64,000 bases of DNA. It comes from an uncultured Desulfobacter sp. (GTDB lineage Bacteria > Desulfobacterota > Desulfobacteria > Desulfobacterales > Desulfobacteraceae). The stretch lies in NCBI RefSeq assembly GCF_963664415.1, contig NZ_OY761440.1:1488001-1552000 (forward strand), read 5' to 3'. Under the pieces are notes generated by a model. It was given only the letters and a program-made list of their open reading frames with translations, was not told the DNA's origin and did not search any database. This document shows, piece after piece, positions 44,965-54,471 of this stretch; position 1 is the stretch's first letter, and every line of letters begins with the position of its first letter. Made by a program: the position numbers and the translations under genes.

Positions 44965-45996
44965 TCAAATGCGGATTAATTCCATGAATTTAAGATTAGC
45001 TCTGGGAAAAGGGAATTGGTGAAGCTGATCAACGCTCACCCATTTATGGTCAATGGGGCCGTTAAGAATCACCTGACCGGAGATGTAATCGCAAAAGAAT
45101 ACATCCATTTCAATCTTAAAATGGGTGTATGCGTGGAAAACCCGGGTTAAAAATTGCAGATTACCAGTCTCAATGCCGGTTTCTTCCCGGATTTCACGGA
45201 CACAAGCCTGTTCAGCAACCTCTTTAGGCGCCACTTTGCCGCCGGGAAATTCCCATAATCCACCCAAAAGTCCGTCAAGTGCTCTTCGGGTGATCAGAAC
45301 TTTTCCGTTTTTTCTGACAATACCTACGGCAATATGAACCGTGGGCACCTTTTTTTTCTCCATGCGCCGGGGAAAAACTTCCGTTACCCGTTTTTCACGG
45401 GCGCAACATTCCCCGGCCAGGGGACATGATGTACAGTCCGGGCGTTTAGGCGTACAGATTAGGGCGCCAAGCTCCATGAGGGCCTGGTTGTATGTGCCTG
45501 GATCTTTTTCATACAAAAGCGTTTCGGCAATGGCCTTATATGCTTTATGGGCACTATTGTGATTCACCGGCGTGTCAACGCAGAAAAGTCGTGCCAGGAC
45601 ACGCTTGACATTGCCGTCGACCACGGCATGGGGCTTTGCTTCCGCAATGGAGAGCACTGCTGAAGCAATATAATCCCCCACGCCCGGCAGGCCTTTAAAT
45701 CCCTTATAATCATTCGGAATAACGCCGTCCATATCACGGACCACGATCCCGGCAGCCTTGTGAAGATTTCTGGCCCTGGCATAATACCCAAGACCCTCCC
45801 AGGCTTTAAGCACGGTTTCAAGGTTTGCGGCGGCAAGATTTTCAAGAGCGGGCCAGGTTTCCATGAACCTTAGAAAATAGGGAATCACGGTTTTGACCTG
45901 GGTCTGCTGGAGCATCACCTCGGAAACCCATACCCGGTATAAAGACAGATTCCTGCGCCAGGGCAGTTGCCGACAATTGTCACGGTACCAGCCCAT
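44965..45996 (-). CDS. mutY: A/G-specific adenine DNA glycosylase
   Basis: A 343-residue repair glycosylase that removes adenine mispaired with 8-oxoguanine. Features: catalytic Glu region VSEVMLQQTQVKTVIPYF, helix-hairpin-helix LPGVGDYIASAVLSIA with catalytic Asp in VVDGNVKRVLARLF, and 4Fe-4S ligands in CTPKRPDCTSCPLAGECC (C-x6-C-x2-C-x5-C). The C-terminal third is the NUDIX-like 8-oxoG recognition domain (LWEFPGGKVAPKEVAEQACV, REIREETGIETG). It starts 14 bases before the pepA stop region, suggesting cotranscription with pepA. Confidence 0.95.
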   Translation of the reverse strand: MGWYRDNCRQLPWRRNLSLYRVWVSEVMLQQTQVKTVIPYFLRFMETWPALENLAAANLETVLKAWEGLGYYARARNLHKAAGIVVRDMDGVIPNDYKGFKGLPGVGDYIASAVLSIAEAKPHAVVDGNVKRVLARLFCVDTPVNHNSAHKAYKAIAETLLYEKDPGTYNQALMELGALICTPKRPDCTSCPLAGECCAREKRVTEVFPRRMEKKKVPTVHIAVGIVRKNGKVLITRRALDGLLGGLWEFPGGKVAPKEVAEQACVREIREETGIETGNLQFLTRVFHAYTHFKIEMDVFFCDYISGQVILNGPIDHKWVSVDQLHQFPFPRANLKFMELIRI

Positions 45997-46010
45997 TAAG
46001 GCCGTTTGAA

Positions 46011-47552
46011 CTATTTTATTTTGCCTGTTTTCCAGTTTCGCACCAAGTTGATAAAGGTTCTAGTGGCCGTTCCCGAAGGTCCCTTTGGAACATATGCCTT
46101 TTCTGTAAAATCCCAGGCCGTGCCGGCAATGTCCAGATGTGCCCAAGGGGTCTTACCCACAAAATTTGACAGATACGCGGCCGCGGTTATGGTGCCGGCG
46201 GGTTTCCCTCCGGTATTTTTTATGTCTGCCACTTTAGATTCGATCTGTTTTTCATAGTTTTTATTTAGGGGCAGGCGCCATACCGGTTCTCCGGCAAGAT
46301 TCCCGGCAGATTCAAGTGCTTTGACCAGGGCATCATTGTTGGATACAAGCCCTGTATAATGATGGCCAAGCCCGATGATAACGGCCCCTGTCAGGGTCGC
46401 TGCGTCAAGTACACAGGTCGGTTTGAACCTTTCAATACCCCAGGCCAGGGCATCGGCCAGAATAAGGCGGCCTTCAGCATCTGTGTTGATTACTTCGCTT
46501 GTTACCCCGTTGTAGTGGGTAATAATGTCGCCGGGGTGAATGGCCCTGGACCCGGACATATTATCCGTGGCAGGGACTATGGCCACAACTCCCACATCCG
46601 GTTTTTCCTGTGCCACGGCCTGCATGGCGCACATCACCGCCGCACCGCCGCACATATCGTATTTCATATCTTCCATACCCGCAGAGGGCTTGATGCTGAT
46701 GCCCCCGGAATCAAAAGTTAAGCCCTTGCCCACAAGGAGGATGGTTTCAGTGGCGTCTTCAGGCAAATATTCAAGGATCACCATGCGTGCCGGTACATGG
46801 GAGCCCTGGTTGACCGCAAGAATTCCTCCCATGCCCATCTGTTCCATCTCTTTTTTTTCTATACACCGATATCCCAGCCCCGTGTCTGCGGCAAGTTGTT
46901 TGGCGTATGCCGCAAAATCAGCAGAAGTCCAGTGGTTGCCGGGCTCATTGGCCATATCCCGTGCCGTACAGGCGGCAAAGGCAGAATATTTTGCCTTTTC
47001 AATACCCTGGCGAATGAGATTAAGATTGTCGTTGCATACAAATTTTATCCCACCAAGCCCTGGGTAATCGGTTTTCTTTTTGGTGCTTTCTTTATATTTA
47101 TCAAACCGGTAATCCCCGAGGATAACACCTTCGGCCAGGGCGGCCGCAGACGCTTGGGGATCAGTCAGGGCACCAGACAGATATTTTGGATCAGGCAAGC
47201 AGATTACCGTTTCCTTGGCTTTAACCGATGCACACACCTTGGCAACCTGTCCACCGGCCTCCCGCAGCATGTCCAGGGCATTTCCCTTATCATTTTCTTT
47301 ATTAACAGCACCTATGCCTAAAACCAGCACCCGGGCAGCAGACATTTTTGATCCGGCAGCCGGATAAAATAATATCTGTTCTGCAGCTTTGCCTGAAAAA
47401 TCCTTTAATTCAAACGCCTTTTCAACCTGGGGCTTTACAGCAGCATCACATGCAGGCATTTTGCCCTTTTCCTCCACGGCGAAATAAACGAGAAGGTCTG
47501 TTTTAATCGTTTCGGCAGCTTTGGTGATCGTTGTGATACGGTCTTTTTTCAT
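46011..47552 (-). CDS. pepA: Leucyl aminopeptidase (M17)
   Basis: A 513-residue cytosolic metallo-aminopeptidase releasing N-terminal residues from peptides. The two-metal site is carried by LLVGKGLTFDSGGISIKPS and the M17 signature NTDAEGRLILADAL; the catalytic Lys is in the first segment. The N-terminal macro-like domain and C-terminal peptidase domain have normal lengths, as in the hexameric enzyme. Transcribed on the minus strand into mutY, divergent from leuB across a 246-bp gap. Confidence 0.96.
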   Translation of the reverse strand: MKKDRITTITKAAETIKTDLLVYFAVEEKGKMPACDAAVKPQVEKAFELKDFSGKAAEQILFYPAAGSKMSAARVLVLGIGAVNKENDKGNALDMLREAGGQVAKVCASVKAKETVICLPDPKYLSGALTDPQASAAALAEGVILGDYRFDKYKESTKKKTDYPGLGGIKFVCNDNLNLIRQGIEKAKYSAFAACTARDMANEPGNHWTSADFAAYAKQLAADTGLGYRCIEKKEMEQMGMGGILAVNQGSHVPARMVILEYLPEDATETILLVGKGLTFDSGGISIKPSAGMEDMKYDMCGGAAVMCAMQAVAQEKPDVGVVAIVPATDNMSGSRAIHPGDIITHYNGVTSEVINTDAEGRLILADALAWGIERFKPTCVLDAATLTGAVIIGLGHHYTGLVSNNDALVKALESAGNLAGEPVWRLPLNKNYEKQIESKVADIKNTGGKPAGTITAAAYLSNFVGKTPWAHLDIAGTAWDFTEKAYVPKGPSGTATRTFINLVRNWKTGKIK

Positions 47553-47798
47553 GGGACACCTTTTTTTACCGGTTGTTTGGAAATTTAAAGTATATTGGAA
47601 TTTACCATAAAATCAGGGTTAGGTAAAAGAATTCAGATAATAACAGCCATGGGAGGACATGGCCTATCAAAATATACAAATCATTTAGGAACTTTGAGAC
47701 TATTCACAAATTGTTGTTGTTGTATCTTGCCTTATTTAAAATATTCCAGTATACCTTAATTAAATTAATTATTTATAAACTTATAGGAGGCAAAGACA

Positions 47799-48890
47799 TT
47801 GAACGATATTGCTGTACTTGCCGGTGACGGTATTGGTCCTGAGGTCATGGCACAGGCAATCAGGGTGCTTGATAAGGCTGCCGAGCTTTTTGATTTTGAA
47901 CTATCCTATGAATACGCGGATGTGGGTGGTGCTGGCATAGATAATCATGGTAAAGCATTGCCCGACTCAACACTGGCATTGTGCGAACAAAAAGATGCCA
48001 TTTTATTTGGTTCTGTGGGCGGACCGAAATGGGAACACCTGCCACCGGAAGAACAACCTGAACGTGCTTCACTTTTAACGCTGCGCAAACACTTTGGTTT
48101 ATATTGCAACCTGAGACCCTCCAAGGTATTCCCCTCCCTTGCATCTGCATCCCCTCTGAAACCGGAAATCATAAAAGACGGATTTGACATCTTATGTGTC
48201 AGGGAACTGACCGGGGGACTCTATTTTGGTAAACCTAGAGGCAAAAGGGGCAGCGGCCCTGATGAAACCGCATTTGATACCATGGTTTATTCCAGATTTG
48301 AAATTGAGCGGATTGCCAAAATGGCCTTTGAGGCCGCCAGGAAAAGGCGCAGCATTGTATCATCTGTGGACAAGGCCAATGTGCTGACCTCCATGGTTCT
48401 GTGGCGGGAAGTGGTTATAGAGGTTGCTAAATCATACCCGGATGTTACATTGAACCACATATATGTCGACAATGCAGCCATGCAGCTTATTCGAAATCCC
48501 CAGCAATTTGATGTGCTTTTATGCGGAAATATGTTTGGGGATATTATATCTGATGAATGCGCTATGATTACCGGATCAATGGGGTTGCTCTCCTCGGCAA
48601 GCCTAAATGAAAAAAAATTCGGCCTTTATGAGCCGGCCGGCGGATCTGCACCTGATATTGCGGGCAAAGGGATTGCCAACCCCATTGCCCAGATCCTGTC
48701 CGCAGCCATGATGCTTAAATACACCTTTGGGCAAACCCAGGCCGCTGATGCCATTGAGGCAGCAATTTCCAATGTTCTTGATCAAGGAATTCTCACGGCA
48801 GATCTGACAGATAACAAAGAGAAAGCAGTTAATACCCAGGAAATGGGAACGGAGATAATCAATGCTATGAAAAATATCCACAGCGCTTGA
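47799..48890 (+). CDS. leuB: 3-isopropylmalate dehydrogenase
   Basis: A 363-residue NAD-dependent enzyme of leucine synthesis that oxidises and decarboxylates 3-isopropylmalate. Motifs: LAGDGIGPEVMAQAIRVLDK, the substrate loop LLTLRKHFGLYCNLRP, VRELTGGLYFGKPRG, catalytic Lys in VDKANVLTSMVLWREV, and the signature NMFGDIISDECAMITGSMG. The likely start is TTG 47799 with AGGAGG 8 bases upstream, since no ATG is positioned correctly. No other leu genes are adjacent. Two terminators follow. Confidence 0.95.
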   Translation: MNDIAVLAGDGIGPEVMAQAIRVLDKAAELFDFELSYEYADVGGAGIDNHGKALPDSTLALCEQKDAILFGSVGGPKWEHLPPEEQPERASLLTLRKHFGLYCNLRPSKVFPSLASASPLKPEIIKDGFDILCVRELTGGLYFGKPRGKRGSGPDETAFDTMVYSRFEIERIAKMAFEAARKRRSIVSSVDKANVLTSMVLWREVVIEVAKSYPDVTLNHIYVDNAAMQLIRNPQQFDVLLCGNMFGDIISDECAMITGSMGLLSSASLNEKKFGLYEPAGGSAPDIAGKGIANPIAQILSAAMMLKYTFGQTQAADAIEAAISNVLDQGILTADLTDNKEKAVNTQEMGTEIINAMKNIHSA

Positions 48891-48917
48891 TCTCTTATTA
48901 TTGCCCCCTGCACAGCC

Positions 48918-48955
48918 CGGCCATCGAGAGTTTTTTCTCTATGGCCGTTTTTTTG
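48918..48955 (+). terminator. Intrinsic terminator of leuB
   Basis: CGGCCAT-C-GAGAG pairs with CTCTATGGCCG around a T6 loop and is followed by seven T residues, 28 bases after the leuB stop. Confidence 0.8.
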
Positions 48956-48976
48956 TTCTTTATTTTTGTACTAAAT

Positions 48977-49013
48977 AAAAAAAAGCTTTTGAGTTTCCTC
49001 AAAAGCTTTTTTT
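48977..49013. terminator. Bidirectional terminator between leuB and the tRNA genes
   Basis: AAAAAAAGCTTTTGAG and CTCAAAAGCTTTTTTT are perfectly complementary around a 4-base loop, with A and T tracts on the two sides. It can end the minus-strand tRNA transcript as well as read-through from leuB. Confidence 0.8.
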
Positions 49014-49019
49014 ATATTA

Positions 49020-49096
49020 TGGCGGGAGTGACGAGACTCGAACTCGCGGCCTCTAGCGTGACAGGCTAGCGTTCTAACCAACTGAACTACACCCCC
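49020..49096 (-). tRNA. tRNA-Asp (anticodon GTC)
   Basis: A 77-base cloverleaf on the minus strand: acceptor GGGGGTG pairs with CACTCCC (one G-U), anticodon stem-loop CTAGC-CTGTCAC-GCTAG with GTC in the loop, T-arm with GTTCGAA, discriminator G and an encoded CCA. It is 19 bases downstream of the tRNA-Val gene, in the same direction. Confidence 0.96.
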
Positions 49097-49115
49097 GTAA
49101 TCTACTTCTTTTTGC

Positions 49116-49191
49116 TGGTGGGCGATGCAGGGATCGAACCTGCGACTTCAAGCTTGTAAGGCTTGCACTCTCCCAGCTGAGTTAATCGCCC
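49116..49191 (-). tRNA. tRNA-Val (anticodon TAC)
   Basis: A 76-base cloverleaf on the minus strand: acceptor GGGCGAT pairs with ATCGCCC, anticodon stem CAAGC-CTTACAA-GCTTG, T-loop GTTCGATC, discriminator A and encoded CCA. First gene of the tRNA-Val/tRNA-Asp pair. The roughly 290 bases between it and rho hold no gene that I can support. Confidence 0.97.
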
Positions 49192-49480
49192 GAAACGGCA
49201 GCATATATACCAAGCCCCCATGTGCGTGTCAAGCAAAATTATTCTTTTTTTGTTTTTTTTATTTTCATTGTGCAACTGCTTAAGAATTTAATCAAATCCT
49301 TGCAAAATTATGGGGACATTGGTATGCTACCATATTAATATGTAAACATTATAGAAGAATTGAATGCAATATCTTATCACCTTTTTTCCTGACAACAATC
49401 AAAATAAAACAAGGGGTATCGCACGTATAGAGTCCCTGATTTATAATGTCAGCAGCAAAAGTATAATTTAGGAGTCGATA

Positions 49481-50557
49481 ATGGAACCTGTTCAGGGATA
49501 TCTGGAAATCATGGACAAGGGTTTTGGTTTTCTAAGAAATATTGAAGAAAATTTTAACCCCAAGCCTGAAAATCCCTATGTACCCAACAGCCTGATACGC
49601 AAACTCAATCTAAGGGAAGGCAGCTTTATTCAGGGCTATGGAGAAAAAAAGAGTCCACAGAATGTAAACGTTGCCCTTATACGTATTGAGACCATCAACA
49701 ATCTTCCCTTTGACGAGTTCATAAGAACGCCAATGCTCCAGGAGCAGGTCAGCATCAACCCCTTTGAAAGGTATCAGCTTGCCCAGGGACCTGATGATCT
49801 AACAGGAAAAGCTTTGGATCTGATTGTGCCCATCGGCATGGGGCAGCGGGGGTTGATCATTGCTCCGCCAAAATCCGGAAAGACAACCATTTTAAGGCAC
49901 ATGGCCAATTCCGTGGTCCTCAACCACCCTGATGCCAAGGTGTTTGTTCTTCTTGTGGACGAACGGCCTGAGGAAGTCACCGATTTTCAAAGAGGGTTAA
50001 CCGATGCCCACGTACTCTATTCTTCTGCGGATCAGCAAATCGGTCAACACATGAGGATGACGCGGCTTGCGATGCACACGGCCATTAGATGTACGGAAAT
50101 AGGGCAAGATGCCGTGGTTTTCATTGATTCTTTAACCCGGATGACCCGGGCGTTTAATATTGACACCGATTCCTATGGCAAAACCATGAGTGGCGGTCTT
50201 GGCGCCAATGCCATGGAGTTTCCCAGGAAAATTTTTGGGGGTGCCCGCAAGCTTGAGAACGGCGGTTCTCTTACGATCATTGCCACCATTCTGGTCGATA
50301 CCGGCAGTCGCATGGATGATGTTATTTTCCAAGAATTCAAAGGCACCGGCAATATGGATCTTTTTCTATCCCGAGAGTGCGCCGAGCAAAGAATATGGCC
50401 GGCCATTAATATCAACCAATCCGGGACCCGGAAAGAAGATCTGCTAATGGCCCCTGAAGAATATGAGAGCATGGTGAATATTCGCCGCAGTATTGCACCG
50501 TTAGACGAAGTTACGGCCATGTCTCAGTTTTTGTCCATGATCGAAGACGGTTTATAA
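49481..50557 (+). CDS. rho: Transcription termination factor Rho, short form
   Basis: A 358-residue Rho hexameric RNA helicase. The primary RNA-binding cold-shock-like domain starts at once (VQGYLEIMDKGFGFLRNIEE), followed by the ATPase: Walker A APPKSGKTTILRH near residue 130, Walker B AVVFIDSLTRMTRAFN and Q-loop/R-loop text GGLGANAMEFPRKIFGGARK. The usual N-terminal helical Rho_N domain (about 50 residues) is absent, so the protein is about 60 residues shorter than E. coli Rho. ATG 49481 has TTAGGAG upstream, and the codons before it are not in frame with Rho-like text. It may be the only Rho or a second paralogue. Confidence 0.93.
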   Translation: MEPVQGYLEIMDKGFGFLRNIEENFNPKPENPYVPNSLIRKLNLREGSFIQGYGEKKSPQNVNVALIRIETINNLPFDEFIRTPMLQEQVSINPFERYQLAQGPDDLTGKALDLIVPIGMGQRGLIIAPPKSGKTTILRHMANSVVLNHPDAKVFVLLVDERPEEVTDFQRGLTDAHVLYSSADQQIGQHMRMTRLAMHTAIRCTEIGQDAVVFIDSLTRMTRAFNIDTDSYGKTMSGGLGANAMEFPRKIFGGARKLENGGSLTIIATILVDTGSRMDDVIFQEFKGTGNMDLFLSRECAEQRIWPAININQSGTRKEDLLMAPEEYESMVNIRRSIAPLDEVTAMSQFLSMIEDGL

Positions 50558-50586
50558 AGACAGCATTTCCTTATATCATTTAAAAT

Positions 50587-50633
50587 AAAAAATCGCTGCA
50601 CTATAAGATTTATAGTGCAGCGATTTTTTATTT
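50587..50633. terminator. Strong bidirectional terminator between rho and lon
   Basis: AAAAATCGCTGCACTATA and TATAGTGCAGCGATTTTT form a perfect stem of about 18 bp with a 5-base loop and flanking A/T tracts, serving the convergent rho and lon genes. Confidence 0.9.
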
Positions 50634-50668
50634 TACAAGTTTATTGATATGTCGTTTAGAGTCAGACT

Positions 50669-53023
50669 TTATACGACAAGGGCATGCTCAAGCACTTCGG
50701 CCATATTTTCTACATAGACTATATCAAGCTGTTTTTGAATCGCTTTGGGAACGTCTATGATATCTTTTTGGTTTTCCTTGCAGAGGATAACTTTTTTAAT
50801 TCCATTGGCATGGGCTGCCAGAAGTTTTTCCTTCAGCCCCCCGATGGGCAACACGCGTCCGCGAAGGGTTATTTCCCCTGTCATAGCCGCTGTCCGATTT
50901 ACGGGCTGACCAGTGAGAATGGAAACGACTGCCGTACACATGGCGATACCGGCTGACGGTCCATCTTTTGGAATGGCCCCTTCGGGTACATGGATATGGA
51001 TATCTGTATCCTTGTAAAAGTCTTCTCGGATTTTGAGATCGGCACTTCTTGACCGGACATAGGATACGGCCGCTTGGGCACTTTCTTTCATCACATCCCC
51101 AAGCTTGCCGGTAACCATTACATTTCCTTTGCCTGGCATGGTTACCGCTTCAATGGTTAAAAGTTCGCCTCCTGCCTGGGTCCAAGCGAGTCCGGTAACA
51201 ATTCCGGTCTTATCTTCCTGTTCCAGAATGGAATTTCTAAATTTGGTCTGCCCCAGATATTTTGAAATCGTATTTGCTGTGACCTGATGTTTTTTGTGTG
51301 TCTGGGTCCGTACAATCTCCGTGGCAATTTTTCTAAGTACTGAAGATAGTTCACGCTCTAAATTTCTTACTCCGGCTTCTTTGGTGTATTGCTTGATAAT
51401 CGTCTCGACCGCAGCTTTGGAAAAAGAGATTTCATAATCATCTAGGCCGTTTTCATGAATTTGCTTAGGAATCAGGTACCCGGTGGCAATCTGGTATTTT
51501 TCATAATCGGTATACCCAGGTATTTGAATCACCTCCATGCGGTCACGCAGCGGGGCGGGGATTTCATGCAGGGTATTAGCAGTGGTGATAAACAAAATTT
51601 CAGAAAGATCATAATCAACCTCAAGATAATGATCGTTAAAATCTTTGTTTTGTTCAGGGTCCAGAGCTTCCAGGAGGGCAGAAGAGGGGTCTCCTCTAAA
51701 ATCACTGGTCATTTTATCAATCTCATCCAGACAGAATACCGGATTATTGTATCCCACTTTTTTTAACGTCTGGATAATTTTTCCGGGCATGGCACCGACA
51801 TAAGTTCTCCGGTGGCCACGAATTTCTGCTTCATCGCGGACCCCGCCTAAAGAGACCCGGGCAAATGAGCGTCCGGTTGCCGTGGCAACAGACCGGGCAA
51901 GGGAGGTCTTGCCAACCCCGGGTGGCCCCACTAAGCATAGAATCGGCCCTTTTATTTTTTTAACCAAAATTTGAACAGCCAGGTATTCAAGGATTCTCTC
52001 TTTGGGTTTTTTCAGACCGTAATGGTCTTTGTCCAGAATCTGCTCTGCTTTTGAAATTTCATTTTTTACTCGTTTTTTTCGGTACCAGGGCAGGGAGACC
52101 AGCCAGTCGATGTAGTTTCTGACTACTGTTGCCTCCGAGGAGGTTGCAGCCATTAACTTAAGCTTTTCTAACTCTGTGCGTACAACTCCGGCAGCTTCTT
52201 TAGGCATGCGTTTGGCCTTGATCTTTTTTTCAAGGTCAGCAAATTCGCCTCCTTGGCCGTCTTCACCCATTTCCTTTTGGATGGCCCGCATCTGCTCGTT
52301 AAGGTAGTGACGTTTTTGAAGTTTATCCATCTGTTCTTTAACTCTGCCCTTGATTTTCTGGGACATGGAAAAAACTTCCGTCTCTTTTTGAATAAACTTT
52401 AAAAGCAAAAAGAAACGTTCTTCTATATCGCCACACTCCAACAGCTTCTGCTTATCCTGAACTTTGAAGGGCAGCTGGGCGGCAATGGTATCGGCATACC
52501 TCGACGGATACTGTTCAAGGGCATCCAATCCCTTGAAAAAGCTTTTGGAAACGACCCCTGACAGGCTGACATAATTTTGGAACGCTTCGTGAACTGTTCG
52601 GATGGCCGCTTCGGTATTGGCTTCGGCCAGCGGTTTTTCCTGGACGTCCACATAATCAACGACCTGAAACCCGTCTTGTTCAAGCATTTTTAAGATACAG
52701 CCACGGGCAACCCCCTCAACTAATGCCTTTACCGTCCCATCAGGAAGACGTAGCAATTGGGTGATTCTGGCTTCTGTGCCCACCTGAAAAATATCCTCAA
52801 TAGTGGGTTTCAGGACTTCCGGATCTTGCTGGGTTGTAAGGAAAATTTTTTTATCACTGCCCATGGCCTGGGAAAGCGCCTTGATGGATTTCTCCCTTCC
52901 CACAAAAATGGAGGTCGTAACAAAGGGGAAGAGGACAATATCCCTCAGCGGAACCAGCGGAAGGGTCTTATTCTCCTTTTCTGGGCCATCCTCGGGATTG
53001 AAAAAACGGGAAATACTGATCAT
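50669..53023 (-). CDS. lon: ATP-dependent protease Lon
   Basis: A 784-residue LonA-type serine protease for damaged and regulatory proteins. N-terminal substrate domain (LPLVPLRDIVLFPFVTTSIF), coiled middle, AAA module with GPPGVGKTSLARSVA near 355 and VFCLDEIDKM, and the protease domain with the Ser-Lys dyad, Ser in PKDGPSAGIAMCTAVVS. I chose ATG 53023 (MISISRFFN); the frame runs on to 53074, but that stretch belongs to repeat element C. It follows clpX in the same direction, separated by the repeat. Confidence 0.95.
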   Translation of the reverse strand: MISISRFFNPEDGPEKENKTLPLVPLRDIVLFPFVTTSIFVGREKSIKALSQAMGSDKKIFLTTQQDPEVLKPTIEDIFQVGTEARITQLLRLPDGTVKALVEGVARGCILKMLEQDGFQVVDYVDVQEKPLAEANTEAAIRTVHEAFQNYVSLSGVVSKSFFKGLDALEQYPSRYADTIAAQLPFKVQDKQKLLECGDIEERFFLLLKFIQKETEVFSMSQKIKGRVKEQMDKLQKRHYLNEQMRAIQKEMGEDGQGGEFADLEKKIKAKRMPKEAAGVVRTELEKLKLMAATSSEATVVRNYIDWLVSLPWYRKKRVKNEISKAEQILDKDHYGLKKPKERILEYLAVQILVKKIKGPILCLVGPPGVGKTSLARSVATATGRSFARVSLGGVRDEAEIRGHRRTYVGAMPGKIIQTLKKVGYNNPVFCLDEIDKMTSDFRGDPSSALLEALDPEQNKDFNDHYLEVDYDLSEILFITTANTLHEIPAPLRDRMEVIQIPGYTDYEKYQIATGYLIPKQIHENGLDDYEISFSKAAVETIIKQYTKEAGVRNLERELSSVLRKIATEIVRTQTHKKHQVTANTISKYLGQTKFRNSILEQEDKTGIVTGLAWTQAGGELLTIEAVTMPGKGNVMVTGKLGDVMKESAQAAVSYVRSRSADLKIREDFYKDTDIHIHVPEGAIPKDGPSAGIAMCTAVVSILTGQPVNRTAAMTGEITLRGRVLPIGGLKEKLLAAHANGIKKVILCKENQKDIIDVPKAIQKQLDIVYVENMAEVLEHALVV

Positions 53024-53059
53024 GGATGCACTCTTTCTATTTAATGCCTGACCAAAAGC

Positions 53060-53207
53060 CCGTGTATAGACCAAAAGTTGCCCAGATGCATGGCGTATGA
53101 AAAAATTTTAAAACCAGTGCCGCTTCATGAGTGTGAGAGCGGCTTTTCGTGGTTTGATAAATTTTTGTTTCTACGCCGCAGGTGGGCAACTTTTCGCTTA
53201 AACACTA
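53060..53207. repeat. Dispersed palindromic repeat, long copy (element C)
   Basis: A 148-bp imperfect palindrome. The left arm reads AAAAGTTGCCCAGATGCATG; the right arm, reversed, begins GTGTTTAAGCGAAAAGTTGC and continues CCACCTGCGGCGTAG. The apex has a further AAACCA/TGGTTT and CCGCT/AGCGG pairing. It separates clpX from lon, ending 2 bases from the clpX stop, and may act as the clpX terminator. Confidence 0.82.
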
Positions 53208-53208
53208 T

Positions 53209-54468
53209 TTAAGCCTGCTTTTTGGGCTGTTCGTACAGCAGGATGGGGTCCTCGTGGTTTAATACCACTTCTTCACCGACTACGCACTCAACCACATCTT
53301 TTTTGGAGGGAATTTCATACATGATATCCATCATGGTCTCCTCCATAATAGCACGCAACCCGCGGGCGCCGGATTTTCTGGCCACGGCTTCCTTGGCCAT
53401 GGCTTCAAGCGCCTCATCCGTAAACTGTAGGTTTACCCCTTCAACGCGAAAAAGTTCCTGGTATTGTCGAACCAGGGCATTCTTGGGTTCTGTCAGAATT
53501 TTAACCAAAGACGATTCATTCAGTTCCCCTATGGACGTTATGATTGGCAGTCGTCCTAAAAATTCGGGGATTAAACCAAACTTAATCAGATCTTCCGGCT
53601 TTACCTGTTCAAGGAGCTCTCCGATGTTTATCTCTTTTTTATCTGCGATTTTTGCACCAAATCCCATGGTTTTCTGGGTTAGACGGCGCTCGACCACTTT
53701 TTCAAGACCAGTAAAAGTGCCTCCGCAGATAAACAGGATATTGGATGTGTCCACCTTGACATAATCCTGCTGGGGATGTTTCCTGCCGCCCTTGGGAGGC
53801 ACCGAAGCAATGGTGCCTTCAATGATTTTAAGAAGGGCCTGCTGGACCCCCTCTCCGGAGACATCCCGGGTGATTGAAGGGTTATCCCCCCGCTGGGAAA
53901 TTTTATCTATCTCATCAATGTAGATGATACCCTTTTGGGCTTTTTCAATGTCGTAATCCGCATTCTGAACCAAAGAGAGGACGATATTTTCCACGTCCTC
54001 ACCAACATAGCCGGCCTCGGTCAGAGCTGTCGCATCGGCAATGGCAAAAGGGACATCCAAAAACCGGGCAAGGGTCTGGGCCAGAAGGGTTTTTCCACAT
54101 CCGGTCGGACCGATAATCAGGATATTGCTTTTTTGAATCTCGACATCTTCATCGCTTTTTGCAAGATGTGAGGCCAGGCGTTTATAATGATTATAAACCG
54201 CCACGGATAAGACCTTTTTTGCACGATCCTGTTCTATAATGTATGCGTCAAGCTGATCCTTGATCTGCTTGGGCACCATAAACTCCTTGGCTTCCTTTGG
54301 TTCGACAGCCAACTCTTTTTCTTCATCTTCGATAATCTCACCGCACAGCTTAATGCACTCATTGCAGATATAGACGCTGGGCCCGGCTATCAGTTTTTTT
54401 ACTTCCTTTTGGTTTTTTCCACAGAATGAACAGAAAAACTGATCGTTTGTATCATCTTTTTTGGCCAT
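53209..54468 (-). CDS. clpX: ClpXP unfoldase subunit ClpX
   Basis: A 419-residue AAA+ unfoldase that feeds substrates to ClpP. The N-terminal zinc-binding domain is FFCSFCGKNQKEV with CNECIKLC. Walker A is GPTGCGKTLLAQTLA near residue 118, and Walker B is GIIYIDEIDKISQRG. The pore and sensor regions (GYVGEDVENIV, RLPIITSIGELNE) and the IGF-like ClpP-contact loop (KTMGFGAKI) are present. It starts 3 bases after the clpP stop, the conserved clpP-clpX pair. Confidence 0.97.
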   Translation of the reverse strand: MAKKDDTNDQFFCSFCGKNQKEVKKLIAGPSVYICNECIKLCGEIIEDEEKELAVEPKEAKEFMVPKQIKDQLDAYIIEQDRAKKVLSVAVYNHYKRLASHLAKSDEDVEIQKSNILIIGPTGCGKTLLAQTLARFLDVPFAIADATALTEAGYVGEDVENIVLSLVQNADYDIEKAQKGIIYIDEIDKISQRGDNPSITRDVSGEGVQQALLKIIEGTIASVPPKGGRKHPQQDYVKVDTSNILFICGGTFTGLEKVVERRLTQKTMGFGAKIADKKEINIGELLEQVKPEDLIKFGLIPEFLGRLPIITSIGELNESSLVKILTEPKNALVRQYQELFRVEGVNLQFTDEALEAMAKEAVARKSGARGLRAIMEETMMDIMYEIPSKKDVVECVVGEEVVLNHEDPILLYEQPKKQA

Positions 54469-54471
54469 ATT

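Noticed and set aside
53024..53074. N-terminal extension of lon
   Set aside because: The extra 17 codons lie partly in palindromic repeat C, and homologous Lon text begins after ATG 53023.
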